A stretch of 64,000 bases of DNA from an uncultured Clostridia bacterium. GTDB taxonomy: Bacteria; Bacillota; Clostridia; Peptostreptococcales; Anaerovoracaceae. Shown here piece after piece: positions 23,442 to 32,151 of this stretch. Under the pieces are notes generated by a model. That model made no database searches. It saw nothing but the letters and a program-made list of their open reading frames with translations, and was not told where the DNA came from. The stretch is taken from positions 1 through 64,000 of the forward strand of contig CAMENZ010000004.1 of NCBI GenBank assembly GCA_945928865.1, written 5' to 3'. Each line of letters opens with the position of its first letter. Position 1 is the first letter of the stretch. The position numbers and the translations under genes are program-made.

Positions 23442-24989
23442 TTACTTGCAAAAATTTATAGATAGACTAACTCTATATAATTTTTGACGAACAATAAGCA
23501 TTAAGGTGCATATTATAAGCATTGTTACTTGATATGACAAATGCAAGAAAATCATCATTATAACAGGAACTGCAATCATAATTATTGCAATAAGATTGGT
23601 TAGTATGGCTGCTGTACTATGCTTAACTACACTTATCTCATCATTCCATTTAAGTTTCATGTATCGCATGTTTAGATAAAGACCTACAACAGAAATAAAT
23701 AATGAATAACATATCGGAACAATCAATACAAAACTCATTTGAAGCACATTCAATTTAGTTTTCAAAAGAATCATCATTACTGCAAGTACATATCCAACAA
23801 AGTGTATTAAAACATTAACCGCTATTTTACTATTTATGATTTTCCTTGTAGACACTGGTGATGATTGTAATATCCATAGGTTATTGCCTTCCAATGATAT
23901 GGACGATGATGTAGTGCAAGACATTATTAAAAATGAAGCAATAAACAATGAACCATATTGAGTAAGTATTGATTCCAATGAGCTTATTCCTAACAGATTT
24001 TCTATATTAGAAATTCCAAATATAATACATCCCCATGATACAAAACACAAAATCATAATGCCCAAAGAAGTATTTATCACATAACTACTTGAGCCTAAAT
24101 ACCTCCTCAATTCTTTTTCAAACAACGCTCTAAATGGTGTTTTTGTCTTAATGATTAAGTTACTCTCTCTTTTCCCTTGAAAACATCTATTTAGAAATAG
24201 ATGTATTTTATCGTAATTTTTCATTGAGAAAGTGAAATACAAGCTAAATATCGCAACTGAAATCAACAAGAAAATAACAAGTCTAATTTGTAAACTTTCT
24301 CCGATATAAAATAGCTTTGCAAAAGGAAATATTTTTATAAGTTTATTCTCAATAATTTTTTCTAACGCTAAATATTTCGCCCCACGATTTATTGATATAA
24401 CTATAAAATATCCCATGAAAAGCAAAAATGATAATGTGATGTTCACAATATTTTTTCTTTTACATAAACTACCTAACATCTCAATTAAAATCGCCAAGCC
24501 AGAAGCCACACACATAGGAATAATAGGGATAATTATGCTTGCTACTAAAAAAATCAAAAATAGTTCAATTGAAATGTATTGTTTTAATAATAATAAAATT
24601 ACATCTGGCAGCAATACGCTTTCACATATAATTAAGTCTATTAAATATAATAGAAAAAACTTACTTGCAATGATTTCAGATTTTTTTACCGGAAAAGAAC
24701 TAAGCATTTCAAAATCTTTGTTATAAAAGAAAATAGAATTACTTCTAAAAATCGTTGCTAAAACCACAAAGAAAAACGATATGGAAACTCCATACGATAC
24801 AGCATACTTATATAACCCAATTTCTATAATTGATTTTATTGAAAAGAAATTGTACAAGCAAACCAACATAAATACAGAAAATAGACTCAATGAAGTATAT
24901 ATCAATGTTTCTTTTTTGTTTTTCTCTCCATTACCGATATTAAGGAGATTGATCACTTGATTTTTTACAAGTATGACAGTATTTTTCAT
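23442..24989 (-). CDS. ABC transporter permease (ABC-2 type)
   Basis: A 515-aa integral membrane protein with about 12 predicted helices in two bundles (around 30-250 and 310-515), separated by a cytosolic loop with a basic stretch. It lacks a binding protein and fits bacterial exporters that act with a separate ATPase. Its start overlaps the ATPase gene stop by four bases. Together with the SdpI- and DUF1648-type proteins upstream it probably forms an export or self-protection system against a peptide toxin or antibiotic. Confidence 0.8.
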   Translation of the reverse strand: MKNTVILVKNQVINLLNIGNGEKNKKETLIYTSLSLFSVFMLVCLYNFFSIKSIIEIGLYKYAVSYGVSISFFFVVLATIFRSNSIFFYNKDFEMLSSFPVKKSEIIASKFFLLYLIDLIICESVLLPDVILLLLKQYISIELFLIFLVASIIIPIIPMCVASGLAILIEMLGSLCKRKNIVNITLSFLLFMGYFIVISINRGAKYLALEKIIENKLIKIFPFAKLFYIGESLQIRLVIFLLISVAIFSLYFTFSMKNYDKIHLFLNRCFQGKRESNLIIKTKTPFRALFEKELRRYLGSSSYVINTSLGIMILCFVSWGCIIFGISNIENLLGISSLESILTQYGSLFIASFLIMSCTTSSSISLEGNNLWILQSSPVSTRKIINSKIAVNVLIHFVGYVLAVMMILLKTKLNVLQMSFVLIVPICYSLFISVVGLYLNMRYMKLKWNDEISVVKHSTAAILTNLIAIIMIAVPVIMMIFLHLSYQVTMLIICTLMLIVRQKLYRVSLSINFCK

Positions 24990-25696
24990 TTTTTAATCAT
25001 CTCCATAAAATATTGCTCTAATCCATCAGAGTTTTTTAATATTTCTGTTGTTTTACCCTCAAAAATCAAATGTCCATTATCTATCATGGCAATTTTATTA
25101 CAAAGCTTTTCTGCAACTTCTAAAACATGTGTTGAAAAGAAAATTGCTCCACCATTTCTCGCTAACTTTCTCATTTCTTCTTTTAGCAAATATGATGATT
25201 TGGGATCTAATCCCACGAAAGGCTCATCCATTACTAATAACTTAGGGGAATGAATCAATGCTGAGATAATCACAATTTTTTGTTTCATACCATGTGAATA
25301 GGATGAAATTGTATTGTTTAGAAAGGATTTCATTTCAAACAAGTTTGAGAAATAATCTAACTTTTCCTCTCTTACATTTTTTGCGACTTCGTATAAATCA
25401 GATACAAAATTGACATATTGAAAGCCTGTCAAATTTTCATATACATCAGGATTATCCGGTATATAAGCAATATCTTTTTTATAAGTTTCATTTTTTCTGC
25501 TTACTTTTTTACCATTAACAATGATTTCGCCATCAAAATCATGTATTCCCACGATAGCCTTTATAGTTGATGTCTTACCTGAACCATTAGAACCAATAAA
25601 CGCATATATATCACCTGCTTCTACCGTTAAATTTAAGTTAGCAATTGCAACATGACCATTACTATAGGTTTTCGAAAAATTATTTATTTTCAGCAT
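24986..25696 (-). CDS. ABC transporter ATP-binding protein
   Basis: A 236-aa nucleotide-binding subunit: Walker A GSNGSGKTSTIKAI near residue 36, signature ISSYSHGMKQK near 127, Walker B LLVMDEPFVGLDP near 150, H-loop FSTHVLEVAE. It energises the downstream permease. A hairpin with a U-tract ends just before its GGAGG site, which may attenuate expression relative to the regulator and SdpI genes upstream. Confidence 0.9.
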   Translation of the reverse strand: MLKINNFSKTYSNGHVAIANLNLTVEAGDIYAFIGSNGSGKTSTIKAIVGIHDFDGEIIVNGKKVSRKNETYKKDIAYIPDNPDVYENLTGFQYVNFVSDLYEVAKNVREEKLDYFSNLFEMKSFLNNTISSYSHGMKQKIVIISALIHSPKLLVMDEPFVGLDPKSSYLLKEEMRKLARNGGAIFFSTHVLEVAEKLCNKIAMIDNGHLIFEGKTTEILKNSDGLEQYFMEMIKK

Positions 25697-25707
25697 AATT
25701 CCTCCTA

Positions 25708-25746
25708 AAAATAGCCCCAGCAGAATAATCTGTCTGGAGCTATTTT
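25708..25746 (-). terminator. Hairpin with U-tract before the ABC genes
   Basis: On the minus strand AAAATAGCTCCAG pairs with CTGGGGCTATTTT and runs into TTTTT, then directly into AGGAGG, the ribosome site of the ATPase gene. It could be a terminator or attenuator inside the operon. Confidence 0.6.
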
Positions 25747-25762
25747 ACTCTGCACTATGTTC

Positions 25763-26071
25763 TTATCTCAAAGCTAAAAATATTACCAAGAAACTAATTG
25801 CTATTACACTTAATGGTACAAGATAGTATTTCCATGTTGCTTTTTCACTTCCTTGAAACTTTGCAAATGCAATAAAGTTAATAAGCAGATATGCAAATGG
25901 CACTCCGTAAGTTAAGTAGGTTTTGGCGATAGTACCATTAACATTTCCAGATGAATCCCAATGTACTGGTACTATATCTGGTAAATTCTTACCAAATACC
26001 AAGAAAATGCCAACTGTAGCTAAGCATAAAATACTACTAATAATTAGGTGCTTAATCTTTGATGATTTCAT
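25763..26071 (-). CDS. DUF1648-domain membrane protein
   Basis: A 102-aa protein with three membrane helices and the DUF1648 block GKNLPDIVPVHWDSSGNVNG, in which P-x-H-W/F-D-x-x-G-x-x-D/N is diagnostic. In SdpI/YhgE-type immunity proteins this domain sits N-terminal to the SdpI domain; here the two are encoded by adjacent overlapping genes. It overlaps the SdpI-like gene by 20 bases. Confidence 0.8.
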   Translation of the reverse strand: MKSSKIKHLIISSILCLATVGIFLVFGKNLPDIVPVHWDSSGNVNGTIAKTYLTYGVPFAYLLINFIAFAKFQGSEKATWKYYLVPLSVIAISFLVIFLALR

Positions 26072-26651
26072 TTTTCTCCTCCTTTTCTTTTTTTAATAAC
26101 ACAATGGAATATATCAATGGAATGACATATAGCAGCATTGCATAACTAATCATCCAAAACCATTTATTTGAAAGACCAACGGATAGTATCAAAATGCCAG
26201 ATATAATCCATAAATATCCCGCCAACCTATGCACTTTAAACCATAGTACCGGTCTATCTAATAACCAGAAAAATTTCAGTCCTACAAATCTACTTGGTTT
26301 TGTTTTTGGCAAATAATTCCCAACTGCAATAATGATTAAAGCTACTAAAACATGTATTATTTTCTGAGTATAGTTTTCATTCGCTTGATTAAAAACATAC
26401 TTTCCATATTGTGATATAGAAAATAACACAGGAACACTCATTGCAATAGGCAATACTAATTTATGTGGCAATCTATCTCTTTTCGCCAGCATCCCACCAA
26501 TTATATCTAAGCCTATGCTAAATACCGAAATTATCATTGGTAGTATATACAGCTTATAGAAACTAATTTCTCCATTTCCGTTAGTTAATAGGTATATACT
26601 TGCTGAAAAACTAAGTAGTATTATTACCACATACCATTTTTTATTCTTCAT
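26052..26651 (-). CDS. SdpI-family immunity membrane protein
   Basis: A 199-aa protein with six predicted helices. The C-terminal half carries the SdpI pattern: VALIIIAVGNYLPKTKPSRF, the Arg-Thr-like FVGLKFFWLLDRPVLW stretch and KVHRLAGYLWIISGILIL. In Bacillus subtilis SdpI protects against the SDP killing peptide and also sequesters the repressor SdpR. The gene overlaps the ArsR-type gene by 11 bases, reproducing the sdpR-sdpI arrangement. The cognate toxin is not in the window. Confidence 0.8.
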   Translation of the reverse strand: MKNKKWYVVIILLSFSASIYLLTNGNGEISFYKLYILPMIISVFSIGLDIIGGMLAKRDRLPHKLVLPIAMSVPVLFSISQYGKYVFNQANENYTQKIIHVLVALIIIAVGNYLPKTKPSRFVGLKFFWLLDRPVLWFKVHRLAGYLWIISGILILSVGLSNKWFWMISYAMLLYVIPLIYSIVLLKKEKEEKNEIIKD

Positions 26652-26916
26652 TTTCCACTCCTTGAAACTGTGATAACCAAATTATCAATTCCTCAAATAC
26701 GGATATATTTATGTCATAGTATATAAAATTCTTATACTTCCTCTCCGTTACTAATTCTGCTTTTTTTAGCAAGGATAAATGATAAGAAATGGTTGAATTA
26801 GATAAATCATATTTTTCAGCAATTTCTCCTGCTGTAAGTGATTTTTGCTTCAAGGAAAGTAAAATATCACGCCTTACAGGATCTGCTAATGCTTTAAATG
26901 TATTCGGGAATCCCAC
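26641..26916 (-). CDS. ArsR-family repressor, SdpR-like
   Basis: A 91-aa winged-helix protein starting with FKALADPVRRDILLSLKQ and with recognition helix LSNSTISYHLSLLKKAELV. There are no metal-binding cysteines, so it is the SdpR type rather than a metal sensor. GTG start at 26916 with GAGG eight bases upstream. It is the first gene of the SdpI/ABC operon, and its promoter is flanked by two dyads, suggesting autorepression relieved when SdpI captures the repressor. Confidence 0.82.
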   Translation of the reverse strand: MGFPNTFKALADPVRRDILLSLKQKSLTAGEIAEKYDLSNSTISYHLSLLKKAELVTERKYKNFIYYDINISVFEELIIWLSQFQGVENEE

Positions 26917-26955
26917 TCAAATTACCTCGTCTAATCTATTTTAAACTTCAAAATT

Positions 26956-26979
26956 CTATTTCGATATATTTCTAAATAG
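26956..26979. promoter_or_regulatory. Operator-like dyad downstream of the -10
   Basis: CTATTT and AAATAG in inverted orientation, 12 bases apart, cover the expected transcription start of the ArsR/SdpI operon. Confidence 0.5.
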
Positions 26980-27008
26980 ATTATACTTTTTTACAGAATG
27001 TATGTCAA
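26980..27008 (-). promoter_or_regulatory. Promoter of the sdpR-like/ABC operon
   Basis: Perfect TTGACA-N17-TATAAT on the minus strand, about 64 bases before the GTG start. Confidence 0.8.
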
Positions 27009-27014
27009 CTCTAT

Positions 27015-27030
27015 TTCGAAAATATTCGAA
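27015..27030. promoter_or_regulatory. Operator-like dyad upstream of the -35
   Basis: TTCGAA-N4-TTCGAA, a near-perfect palindrome seven bases upstream of the -35 hexamer. The CTATTTC flank recurs at the other dyad. Confidence 0.5.
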
Positions 27031-27061
27031 TTTCTATTTAGATTTTACCACTATAAATAGT

Positions 27062-27094
27062 AAAAAGCCGGTGCAGCCCTAAGACCACACCGAC
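27062..27094 (-). terminator. Terminator of the relaxase operon
   Basis: On the minus strand GTCGGTG pairs with CACCGGC and is followed by TTTTT, eight bases after the relaxase stop codon. Confidence 0.75.
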
Positions 27095-27101
27095 CATAAA
27101 T

Positions 27102-28562
27102 TTACCTATCAGCTTCTTTGTTTGCTTCTTTCTTTTCTTTTGGCTTTTCTTTTTCCTTAGCCTTATGCTTCTTTATGACGTCGATAACTGATTCCTTTTT
27201 CTTCTCAGTTTTATCTCTGCCAAGATAATCATTCATGTTATTTTTCAGATGTTCCAACTCCTCATATTTTACTGATAACGCATTATGTTTCTCGGCAATA
27301 TCCTCTTGTTTAATCTGTAATTCTTTGGAACGCTCATTTAATTTTCTGAAAAGAATTTTACCTGATTTTGCTTTTAACTCTCCCAACACCATATGTATCA
27401 AATGAGGAAATTGTTTAAGGAAAATATCTATTTCCTCATAGGATTTTTGATAAGCTTCCACATCTTTTCGATTCATCATCAAATAAATTTTGTCATTCGG
27501 ATTTTTGCGATAACCCTCATAATGTTCTCGCTTGTTAATACAGACTTGAATATGCTTTACTACTGCCTTTATCCTCTTTTGTTCCAATGACAGCTTATCA
27601 AATTCTCGTTTCAACTCATTCTTTTCAATGGAGATTCGGCTGATGCCACGCTCCAATTCTTCCATTGAGTTAAAACCTTTATTCCTAATTTCAACAAGTG
27701 TGGAAGCAGCAGTTTTAAGATTATGTTTCGTTGCCCAGTGTTCATACCCTTTGTTCAACTTTGCTTTTTCGTTGTTCTTAATATCAATGATATTGCCAAT
27801 TTCTTTCTCTTTATTTAGGATTCTGTCCTTAATCTGTTCTTCAGTGTAGTTATTTCCAATGATCTTTGCTCTGGTAAATCTTTGCTGATTTTTACTTCTA
27901 AAAGCTATGTGCTTCCCAAACTTGATTTCATAACCATAGCTTTCCATTTTAGATAAAAAGTCCTGCCAGTTGATTGACTGCTTTATGATTCTATCAATAT
28001 CAAATTGAAGTCTTGATTTATAGCTACTGCCCTTTTTATCTTCATTCCAGTCGTACCAATTCACAAATTTTCTTCGCTTAATTTCATTGATTTCTTTTTG
28101 CGTTTCAACATCTATTACCGATAAATTATGTTCCTTGCACAGTCTATCGCTTTGATTTCTGATGTTCATATAGGAACCATAGTAGGAATGATAAACTTTA
28201 CCTTCATCAACATCTATGGAATTAAAAATGATGTGATTATGAATATGGTCTTTGTCAATATGAGTAGCCAATACATACTCATATTTCCCGCCTAAAATCT
28301 TTTCACAGAGTTCAATTCCAACTTGATGTGCTTCTTCAAAACTCACTTCTTCCGGAACAAAAGATTGAATCAAATGATGTGCTAAGGTCTTGGTTCTTGA
28401 GCTAAATTGTTTCTTGGTAAGTTCGAACTCTTTATGAGCATTTTCTCTGCTGCAAAGGTGTGTTGTAACATAGATTTCATCGTCTGTCTTATCTCCGTTA
28501 CAGATATAGTCTATTGCCTTTTTAAGAGTTGTTTTAATCGGATGTATCTTTGTAACAGCCAT
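27102..28562 (-). CDS. Relaxase (MobP/VirD2-like mobilization nuclease)
   Basis: A 486-aa protein. The N-terminal 200 residues form the relaxase domain, including HHLIQSFVPEEVSFEEAHQV and the metal-binding histidine triad in HIDKDHIHNHIIFNS. Residues from about 250 are coiled-coil rich, and the C-terminus is very Lys/Glu-rich. It nicks oriT and leads the strand during conjugative transfer. It overlaps the mobC gene by one base. Two truncated copies of its N-terminal part lie at 1-56 and 5505-5720. No type IV secretion genes are present, so transfer would need a helper element. Confidence 0.9.
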   Translation of the reverse strand: MAVTKIHPIKTTLKKAIDYICNGDKTDDEIYVTTHLCSRENAHKEFELTKKQFSSRTKTLAHHLIQSFVPEEVSFEEAHQVGIELCEKILGGKYEYVLATHIDKDHIHNHIIFNSIDVDEGKVYHSYYGSYMNIRNQSDRLCKEHNLSVIDVETQKEINEIKRRKFVNWYDWNEDKKGSSYKSRLQFDIDRIIKQSINWQDFLSKMESYGYEIKFGKHIAFRSKNQQRFTRAKIIGNNYTEEQIKDRILNKEKEIGNIIDIKNNEKAKLNKGYEHWATKHNLKTAASTLVEIRNKGFNSMEELERGISRISIEKNELKREFDKLSLEQKRIKAVVKHIQVCINKREHYEGYRKNPNDKIYLMMNRKDVEAYQKSYEEIDIFLKQFPHLIHMVLGELKAKSGKILFRKLNERSKELQIKQEDIAEKHNALSVKYEELEHLKNNMNDYLGRDKTEKKKESVIDVIKKHKAKEKEKPKEKKEANKEADR

Positions 28563-28942
28563 TATCCTACAACCTCATTGATAATATAGTCGGAAACCTT
28601 TTCTCTAAACTCTGATAGAAAAAGAAGTTCCCCCTGCAAAGCTTCCTTGATACTTTCAATATCATCTTTGTAAATAACTCCTGTACTGTTTACCGCCTTT
28701 GCAATCTGATTCAGGTTCACTGAGTTACGACTTATAAGAGAAGATAAATCCCTCAGTTCTTTTCTGAAGTCTCCAAAAATATCAATGCTGATAATTTTGT
28801 TCTTGAAAATACTATCTCTGTAAAATTCTCTCTTGCTCTTAAAATTGGTCAATGCAAATCTTCTATTTAATTCTTTCATATCTTCTTCGTTCACCATAAA
28901 GTGAACGGTACAGTTGTTTTTACGATTAACTATCTTTGGCAT
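28562..28942 (-). CDS. mobC: MobC-family relaxosome protein
   Basis: A 126-aa protein with an N-terminal ribbon-helix-helix segment (VHFMVNEEDMKELNRRFAL) and the MobC motif LISRNSVNLNQIAKAVNSTG. MobC proteins bind oriT and help the relaxase open it. ATG at 28942 follows GAAAGGAGAG. It is the first gene of the mobilization operon, immediately downstream of the repeat-rich oriT-like region. Confidence 0.88.
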   Translation of the reverse strand: MPKIVNRKNNCTVHFMVNEEDMKELNRRFALTNFKSKREFYRDSIFKNKIISIDIFGDFRKELRDLSSLISRNSVNLNQIAKAVNSTGVIYKDDIESIKEALQGELLFLSEFREKVSDYIINEVVG

Positions 28943-29054
28943 TTTTCATCTCTCCTTTCTCATTGGGGTCTTAGGGTACTCCCTAAAATTGATTAAGGTG
29001 AATTAGCAGCTTACAAGCCTACTTTTTGGACTGTGGTCAAAAAGTATATGCTTG

Positions 29055-29109
29055 CTATCTCACTGAAAATAGTGCTTTTACTATCTCACTGAAAATAGTG
29101 CTTTTACTA
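29055..29109. repeat. 26-bp tandem repeat, two copies
   Basis: Two perfect 26-base units plus three bases of a third. Each contains CACT-GAAAAT-AGTG, which could form a small hairpin. Likely binding sites for MobC or relaxase. Confidence 0.8.
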
Positions 29110-29211
29110 ATAAGCTCTTATGACTATCACAGAAAAGACATATGAACCGCTATAATCAATTTATCTAAAAAATCATGTTTTTTTCTTTTCTACAAAAGTT
29201 TAAAAGTTGTC

Positions 29212-29261
29212 GCTACCACTACCTCGCTACCTTTTAAGCCAGGTAGCAAAGTAGCGGTAGC
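29212..29261. repeat. Nested inverted repeat
   Basis: An outer 11-base pair (GCTACCACTAC with GTAGCGGTAGC, one mismatch) encloses an inner pair GCTACC/GGTAGC. The structure can form a long stem or two alternating stems. It lies just after the VapE-like gene and may be an origin structure or terminator. Confidence 0.7.
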
Positions 29262-29278
29262 AGACTTTTTCAAAACTC

Positions 29279-30670
29279 TTAAAATGGTATTTCCATATCT
29301 TTTACTTCCATAAAGTCTGCGGTTACATTTCTCTTATAGAACTTCTTGCTTACTCTAACGATTCCGTCAATCCTTACTTTCTTGCTTTTTACATTAGGCT
29401 CTAAAATCCATTCGTCAGCCATCTCATTTTCCATCAGTTCCGAAAACACCTTTTCATTTGTTTCAGGATACTTGCTTGTAAATTCTGCGGAACATAATAT
29501 ATTAGGAGTATCAGACTTCGTTACCTTCCATTCCATGAAGTCCAAGAAGTTTTGCACATGTCTGTTTTCGCTCTTATGTGTTTGAATGACATAATCCAAA
29601 TCACTTCTTAGTTCCTTCGGCAAATAGAAATCATGCAGCTTGTTTTTGTAAAGATGTACCGCTTCTGCAATAGCTCCTTCAAAATCATTTTTCAGCATTT
29701 TTTCATGTTTTTTTCTTGTGATAGTTTCCAATACAGGAAATTTTTCCGGATCATACATCAACGGAATTTGTATCTTTTCACTGTTCACTTTTACAGGCAA
29801 GTATCTTCTTTCTCCTGAGAAGTCTCCCAAGAATGTAGCGTCGTTTGTTGTCGCAATCAAAACACAGCTTCGTTTAACATCTGTTGAAAAGCGTTCATAT
29901 GGAAGTCTTACCGTGCTTGTTCTTGCCGAAATAAACAGTTTTGCTTCATCAGCACTTTTCGCATTTCTAAGAGCAACAAATTCTTCAAGCTCAACAACAA
30001 TCTTACCTACCAAATTACTGACGGCATCTTTCCCTTTTATATTGTTTAATGAGCAATACCATTCAGGAAATAGTGCCAGTTTTTCAATAAATGAAGTTTT
30101 CCCAACGCCCTGCACCCCTGTAAGAACCATCAATTCATCAAACTTACATCCGGGATTAAATGCTCTTTTTACCATACCGACCAAGATATGTTTCATAATC
30201 CAAGAATTTAATTTTGTATCCTCTGCTCCAAGATATTTGGGTAGTAATTTTGAAATATATTCTTGCCCGTCATAGGGTAGCGATTCCATATACATTGCCG
30301 GTAAATTGATTGACCTCTTATGAGCAACAAAAAGAACGGCATCTTCCATACGATTTTTCGAATATTTAATTCCAAATTCTCTTTCGATTTCAACTCCGAG
30401 GATATTTGTCATATGGTCATTCCATTTTCGTATTTCTAAATCAGTACATCTTTCTCCTTTTAACTTTCCATAAAAACGAATTGTTCTGCTGCAAGTGTCA
30501 AAGAAAATATATCCTGATAAAATATCTTGTTCTTTACAAAAACGGGGATTCACTAACACAGTTATGAGATTGGTTGTTGTACTTTTGACTTGTCCCTTAT
30601 CTGTGATTTCAAGTTCACGATCTAAATAATCGCTTAGCTCCAAATCATCAAATTTAAGCCAATTATTCAA
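29279..30670 (-). CDS. VapE/VirE-like P-loop ATPase, replication helper
   Basis: A 463-aa protein with a helicase-type ATPase domain: Walker A LTGVQGVGKTSFIEKL near residue 185, Walker B-like KIVVELEEFVAL and the sensor CVLIATTNDATFLGD. This is the virulence-associated E family found with primases on phages, islands and integrative elements, thought to act as replicative helicase. It overlaps the primase gene by eight bases. Confidence 0.85.
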   Translation of the reverse strand: MNNWLKFDDLELSDYLDRELEITDKGQVKSTTTNLITVLVNPRFCKEQDILSGYIFFDTCSRTIRFYGKLKGERCTDLEIRKWNDHMTNILGVEIEREFGIKYSKNRMEDAVLFVAHKRSINLPAMYMESLPYDGQEYISKLLPKYLGAEDTKLNSWIMKHILVGMVKRAFNPGCKFDELMVLTGVQGVGKTSFIEKLALFPEWYCSLNNIKGKDAVSNLVGKIVVELEEFVALRNAKSADEAKLFISARTSTVRLPYERFSTDVKRSCVLIATTNDATFLGDFSGERRYLPVKVNSEKIQIPLMYDPEKFPVLETITRKKHEKMLKNDFEGAIAEAVHLYKNKLHDFYLPKELRSDLDYVIQTHKSENRHVQNFLDFMEWKVTKSDTPNILCSAEFTSKYPETNEKVFSELMENEMADEWILEPNVKSKKVRIDGIVRVSKKFYKRNVTADFMEVKDMEIPF

Positions 30671-31595
30671 GCGAGTATCCTCCTTTACTTCTGTGATAGT
30701 TATAATCCCAATATCTCTTATTTCCTCCCTGTATCGCTTTTGAAATGCTGTCCTCTAAATATTTCAAGTATCCTTTTTCCGTACTTCTTTTACTTCTATC
30801 TCCCATTCGATTAAGTGCAGATTTCAAAAATATTTCTTTCATCATTTCTGCATTTCCGTGAGTAAAACTGTTTAGAAAAAGAAGCAATGAAAAGTCATCT
30901 TTACTGGCGTCTCCGCTTGTATATGAGCCTTCAAATAACGCTTTTGCCTTTGCGTTATACCTGCACATGGTTTCTATAACTGTATCACTGTCAGGAACAC
31001 ATTCAGCAGCTTCCTGATATTTTCTAATAACTTCTCTGACACTTCTTTTTGGGAAAAATAACTTGTAATATTTGTCCAACTCCTTTTGTTTCAAGAGAAC
31101 TTTGTTCGCAACAAAATCATTAAATTTGTAGATATTACCTGTCATAGCAATACATCTATTTTCTTGATACATCTCCACTTTCTCAAGCTGGTTATTAAAG
31201 TTCTTTTCCATTTTCCCCTTTGCAAAAATGTGTAACCCTCTTCCGGATTGTGATACTTCGATATAAGTGTCATTAAAGTCATTTATAAACATCTCAAGTT
31301 TTTTATTGTCCACATCGTCCAAGTCGATACACACAAACGGATCGTCTTTACTCAACACAAAAGACAATCCGTCACAGCCACTACTTTTCAAATTATTAAC
31401 CGCCGTTTCAAAATCTGCCCAATTTTCTTTTTGATTCCAAAAATTCGATTTCAATGTTATCGGGCTTACAGGTATCTTTATAACTTTTTTCATTCCGTGC
31501 CTATCAACATTTACTACCCTTTTAAACCATAACCATTGACTACGGTCTTTTAAGTCTTGCGGAATATTTTCAATATATTTCTCTCTGTTTATCAT
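30663..31595 (-). CDS. AEP-type primase of a mobile element
   Basis: A 310-aa protein with primase-polymerase features: FVCIDLDDVDNKK supplies the acidic pair, and EVSQSGRGLHIFAKGKME is the conserved Ser-Gly-x-Gly-x-His block. Residues 185-300 form a helical C-terminal primase region. With the VapE-like ATPase it probably replicates the excised element. Start at 31595 follows an AGGAGG site. Confidence 0.85.
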   Translation of the reverse strand: MINREKYIENIPQDLKDRSQWLWFKRVVNVDRHGMKKVIKIPVSPITLKSNFWNQKENWADFETAVNNLKSSGCDGLSFVLSKDDPFVCIDLDDVDNKKLEMFINDFNDTYIEVSQSGRGLHIFAKGKMEKNFNNQLEKVEMYQENRCIAMTGNIYKFNDFVANKVLLKQKELDKYYKLFFPKRSVREVIRKYQEAAECVPDSDTVIETMCRYNAKAKALFEGSYTSGDASKDDFSLLLFLNSFTHGNAEMMKEIFLKSALNRMGDRSKRSTEKGYLKYLEDSISKAIQGGNKRYWDYNYHRSKGGYSLE

Positions 31596-31625
31596 CGTAA
31601 CCTCCTATCTTTTTATTGCTGATAG

Positions 31626-31678
31626 AAGTACAACCTGATAAAATAATCTTGTCAGGGATGAAATACCAAGTTGTACTT
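31626..31678. repeat. Inverted repeat, possible leader structure
   Basis: AAGTACAAC pairs with GTTGTACTT around a 35-base loop that itself holds CTGATAA/TTGTCAG. It lies between the primase gene and the gene upstream and could control primase expression or act in replication. Confidence 0.5.
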
Positions 31679-31701
31679 TCATCTTGCCTTTAGTCGTATG
31701 G

Positions 31702-32151
31702 CTAAAGGCTTTTTTCTTGCATTGCCGCTTCTATTATTTCAATAATCATCCTAAGTTCATGCCTATAATTATCATCCACTTCTCCATATTCTTTCACTCG
31801 TTTCAGTTCCGATAAAATTTCCTGTAACTCACTTTTACAACTGTCTATGACATTTCTTGTAGCAAACACCTTTATAGGAGCATTAAGAATTGCATTAGTC
31901 ATATAATCCTGTCTACTCAGCCCGGACATCGCAATTTTATTGAAAATAAGCTCTCTGTCTTTTCGATTTGTTCTGAATGCTATGGTTACATCCTTTTTCC
32001 TGTGATTAGCAAATCGCTTGCCTTTATCTCGTTCCTTTTGTTTTCTTTCCTCTTCCAACGTTTGCCATTCTTCTTTACTCATCAAATTTTGGCACTTTTT
32101 CTTTTTACGATTAACCGCCTCATCATAGCTTGGAAATTTCGGTGCTTTCAC
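31702..32151 (-). CDS. Ribbon-helix-helix-like mobile-element protein
   Basis: A 149-aa basic protein. Residues 15-50 are a charged helix, then KDVTIAFRTNRKDRELIFNK with IAMSGLSRQDYMTNAIL resembles the MobC/RHH DNA-binding segment, followed by a C-terminal helix. It overlaps the end of the integrase gene by 29 bases. It may be a second relaxosome or partition-type DNA-binding protein. Family not firmly recognised. Confidence 0.6.
   Translation of the reverse strand: MKAPKFPSYDEAVNRKKKKCQNLMSKEEWQTLEEERKQKERDKGKRFANHRKKDVTIAFRTNRKDRELIFNKIAMSGLSRQDYMTNAILNAPIKVFATRNVIDSCKSELQEILSELKRVKEYGEVDDNYRHELRMIIEIIEAAMQEKSL

Larger units (their letters stand above)
28943..29278. other. Intergenic region with oriT-like structure
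   Basis: This 336-base gap between mobC and the replication genes holds two 26-base tandem repeats with internal dyads (29055-29106) and a nested hairpin (29212-29261). TCTTAGGGTACTCCCTAA near 28969-28986 is a further short dyad. Position and structure fit an oriT, which in such elements lies directly upstream of mobC. Confidence 0.6.

Noticed and set aside
29055..29109. Tandem 26-bp repeats as a CRISPR array
   Set aside because: There are only two directly adjoining units without spacers and no cas genes; position beside mobC favours oriT.
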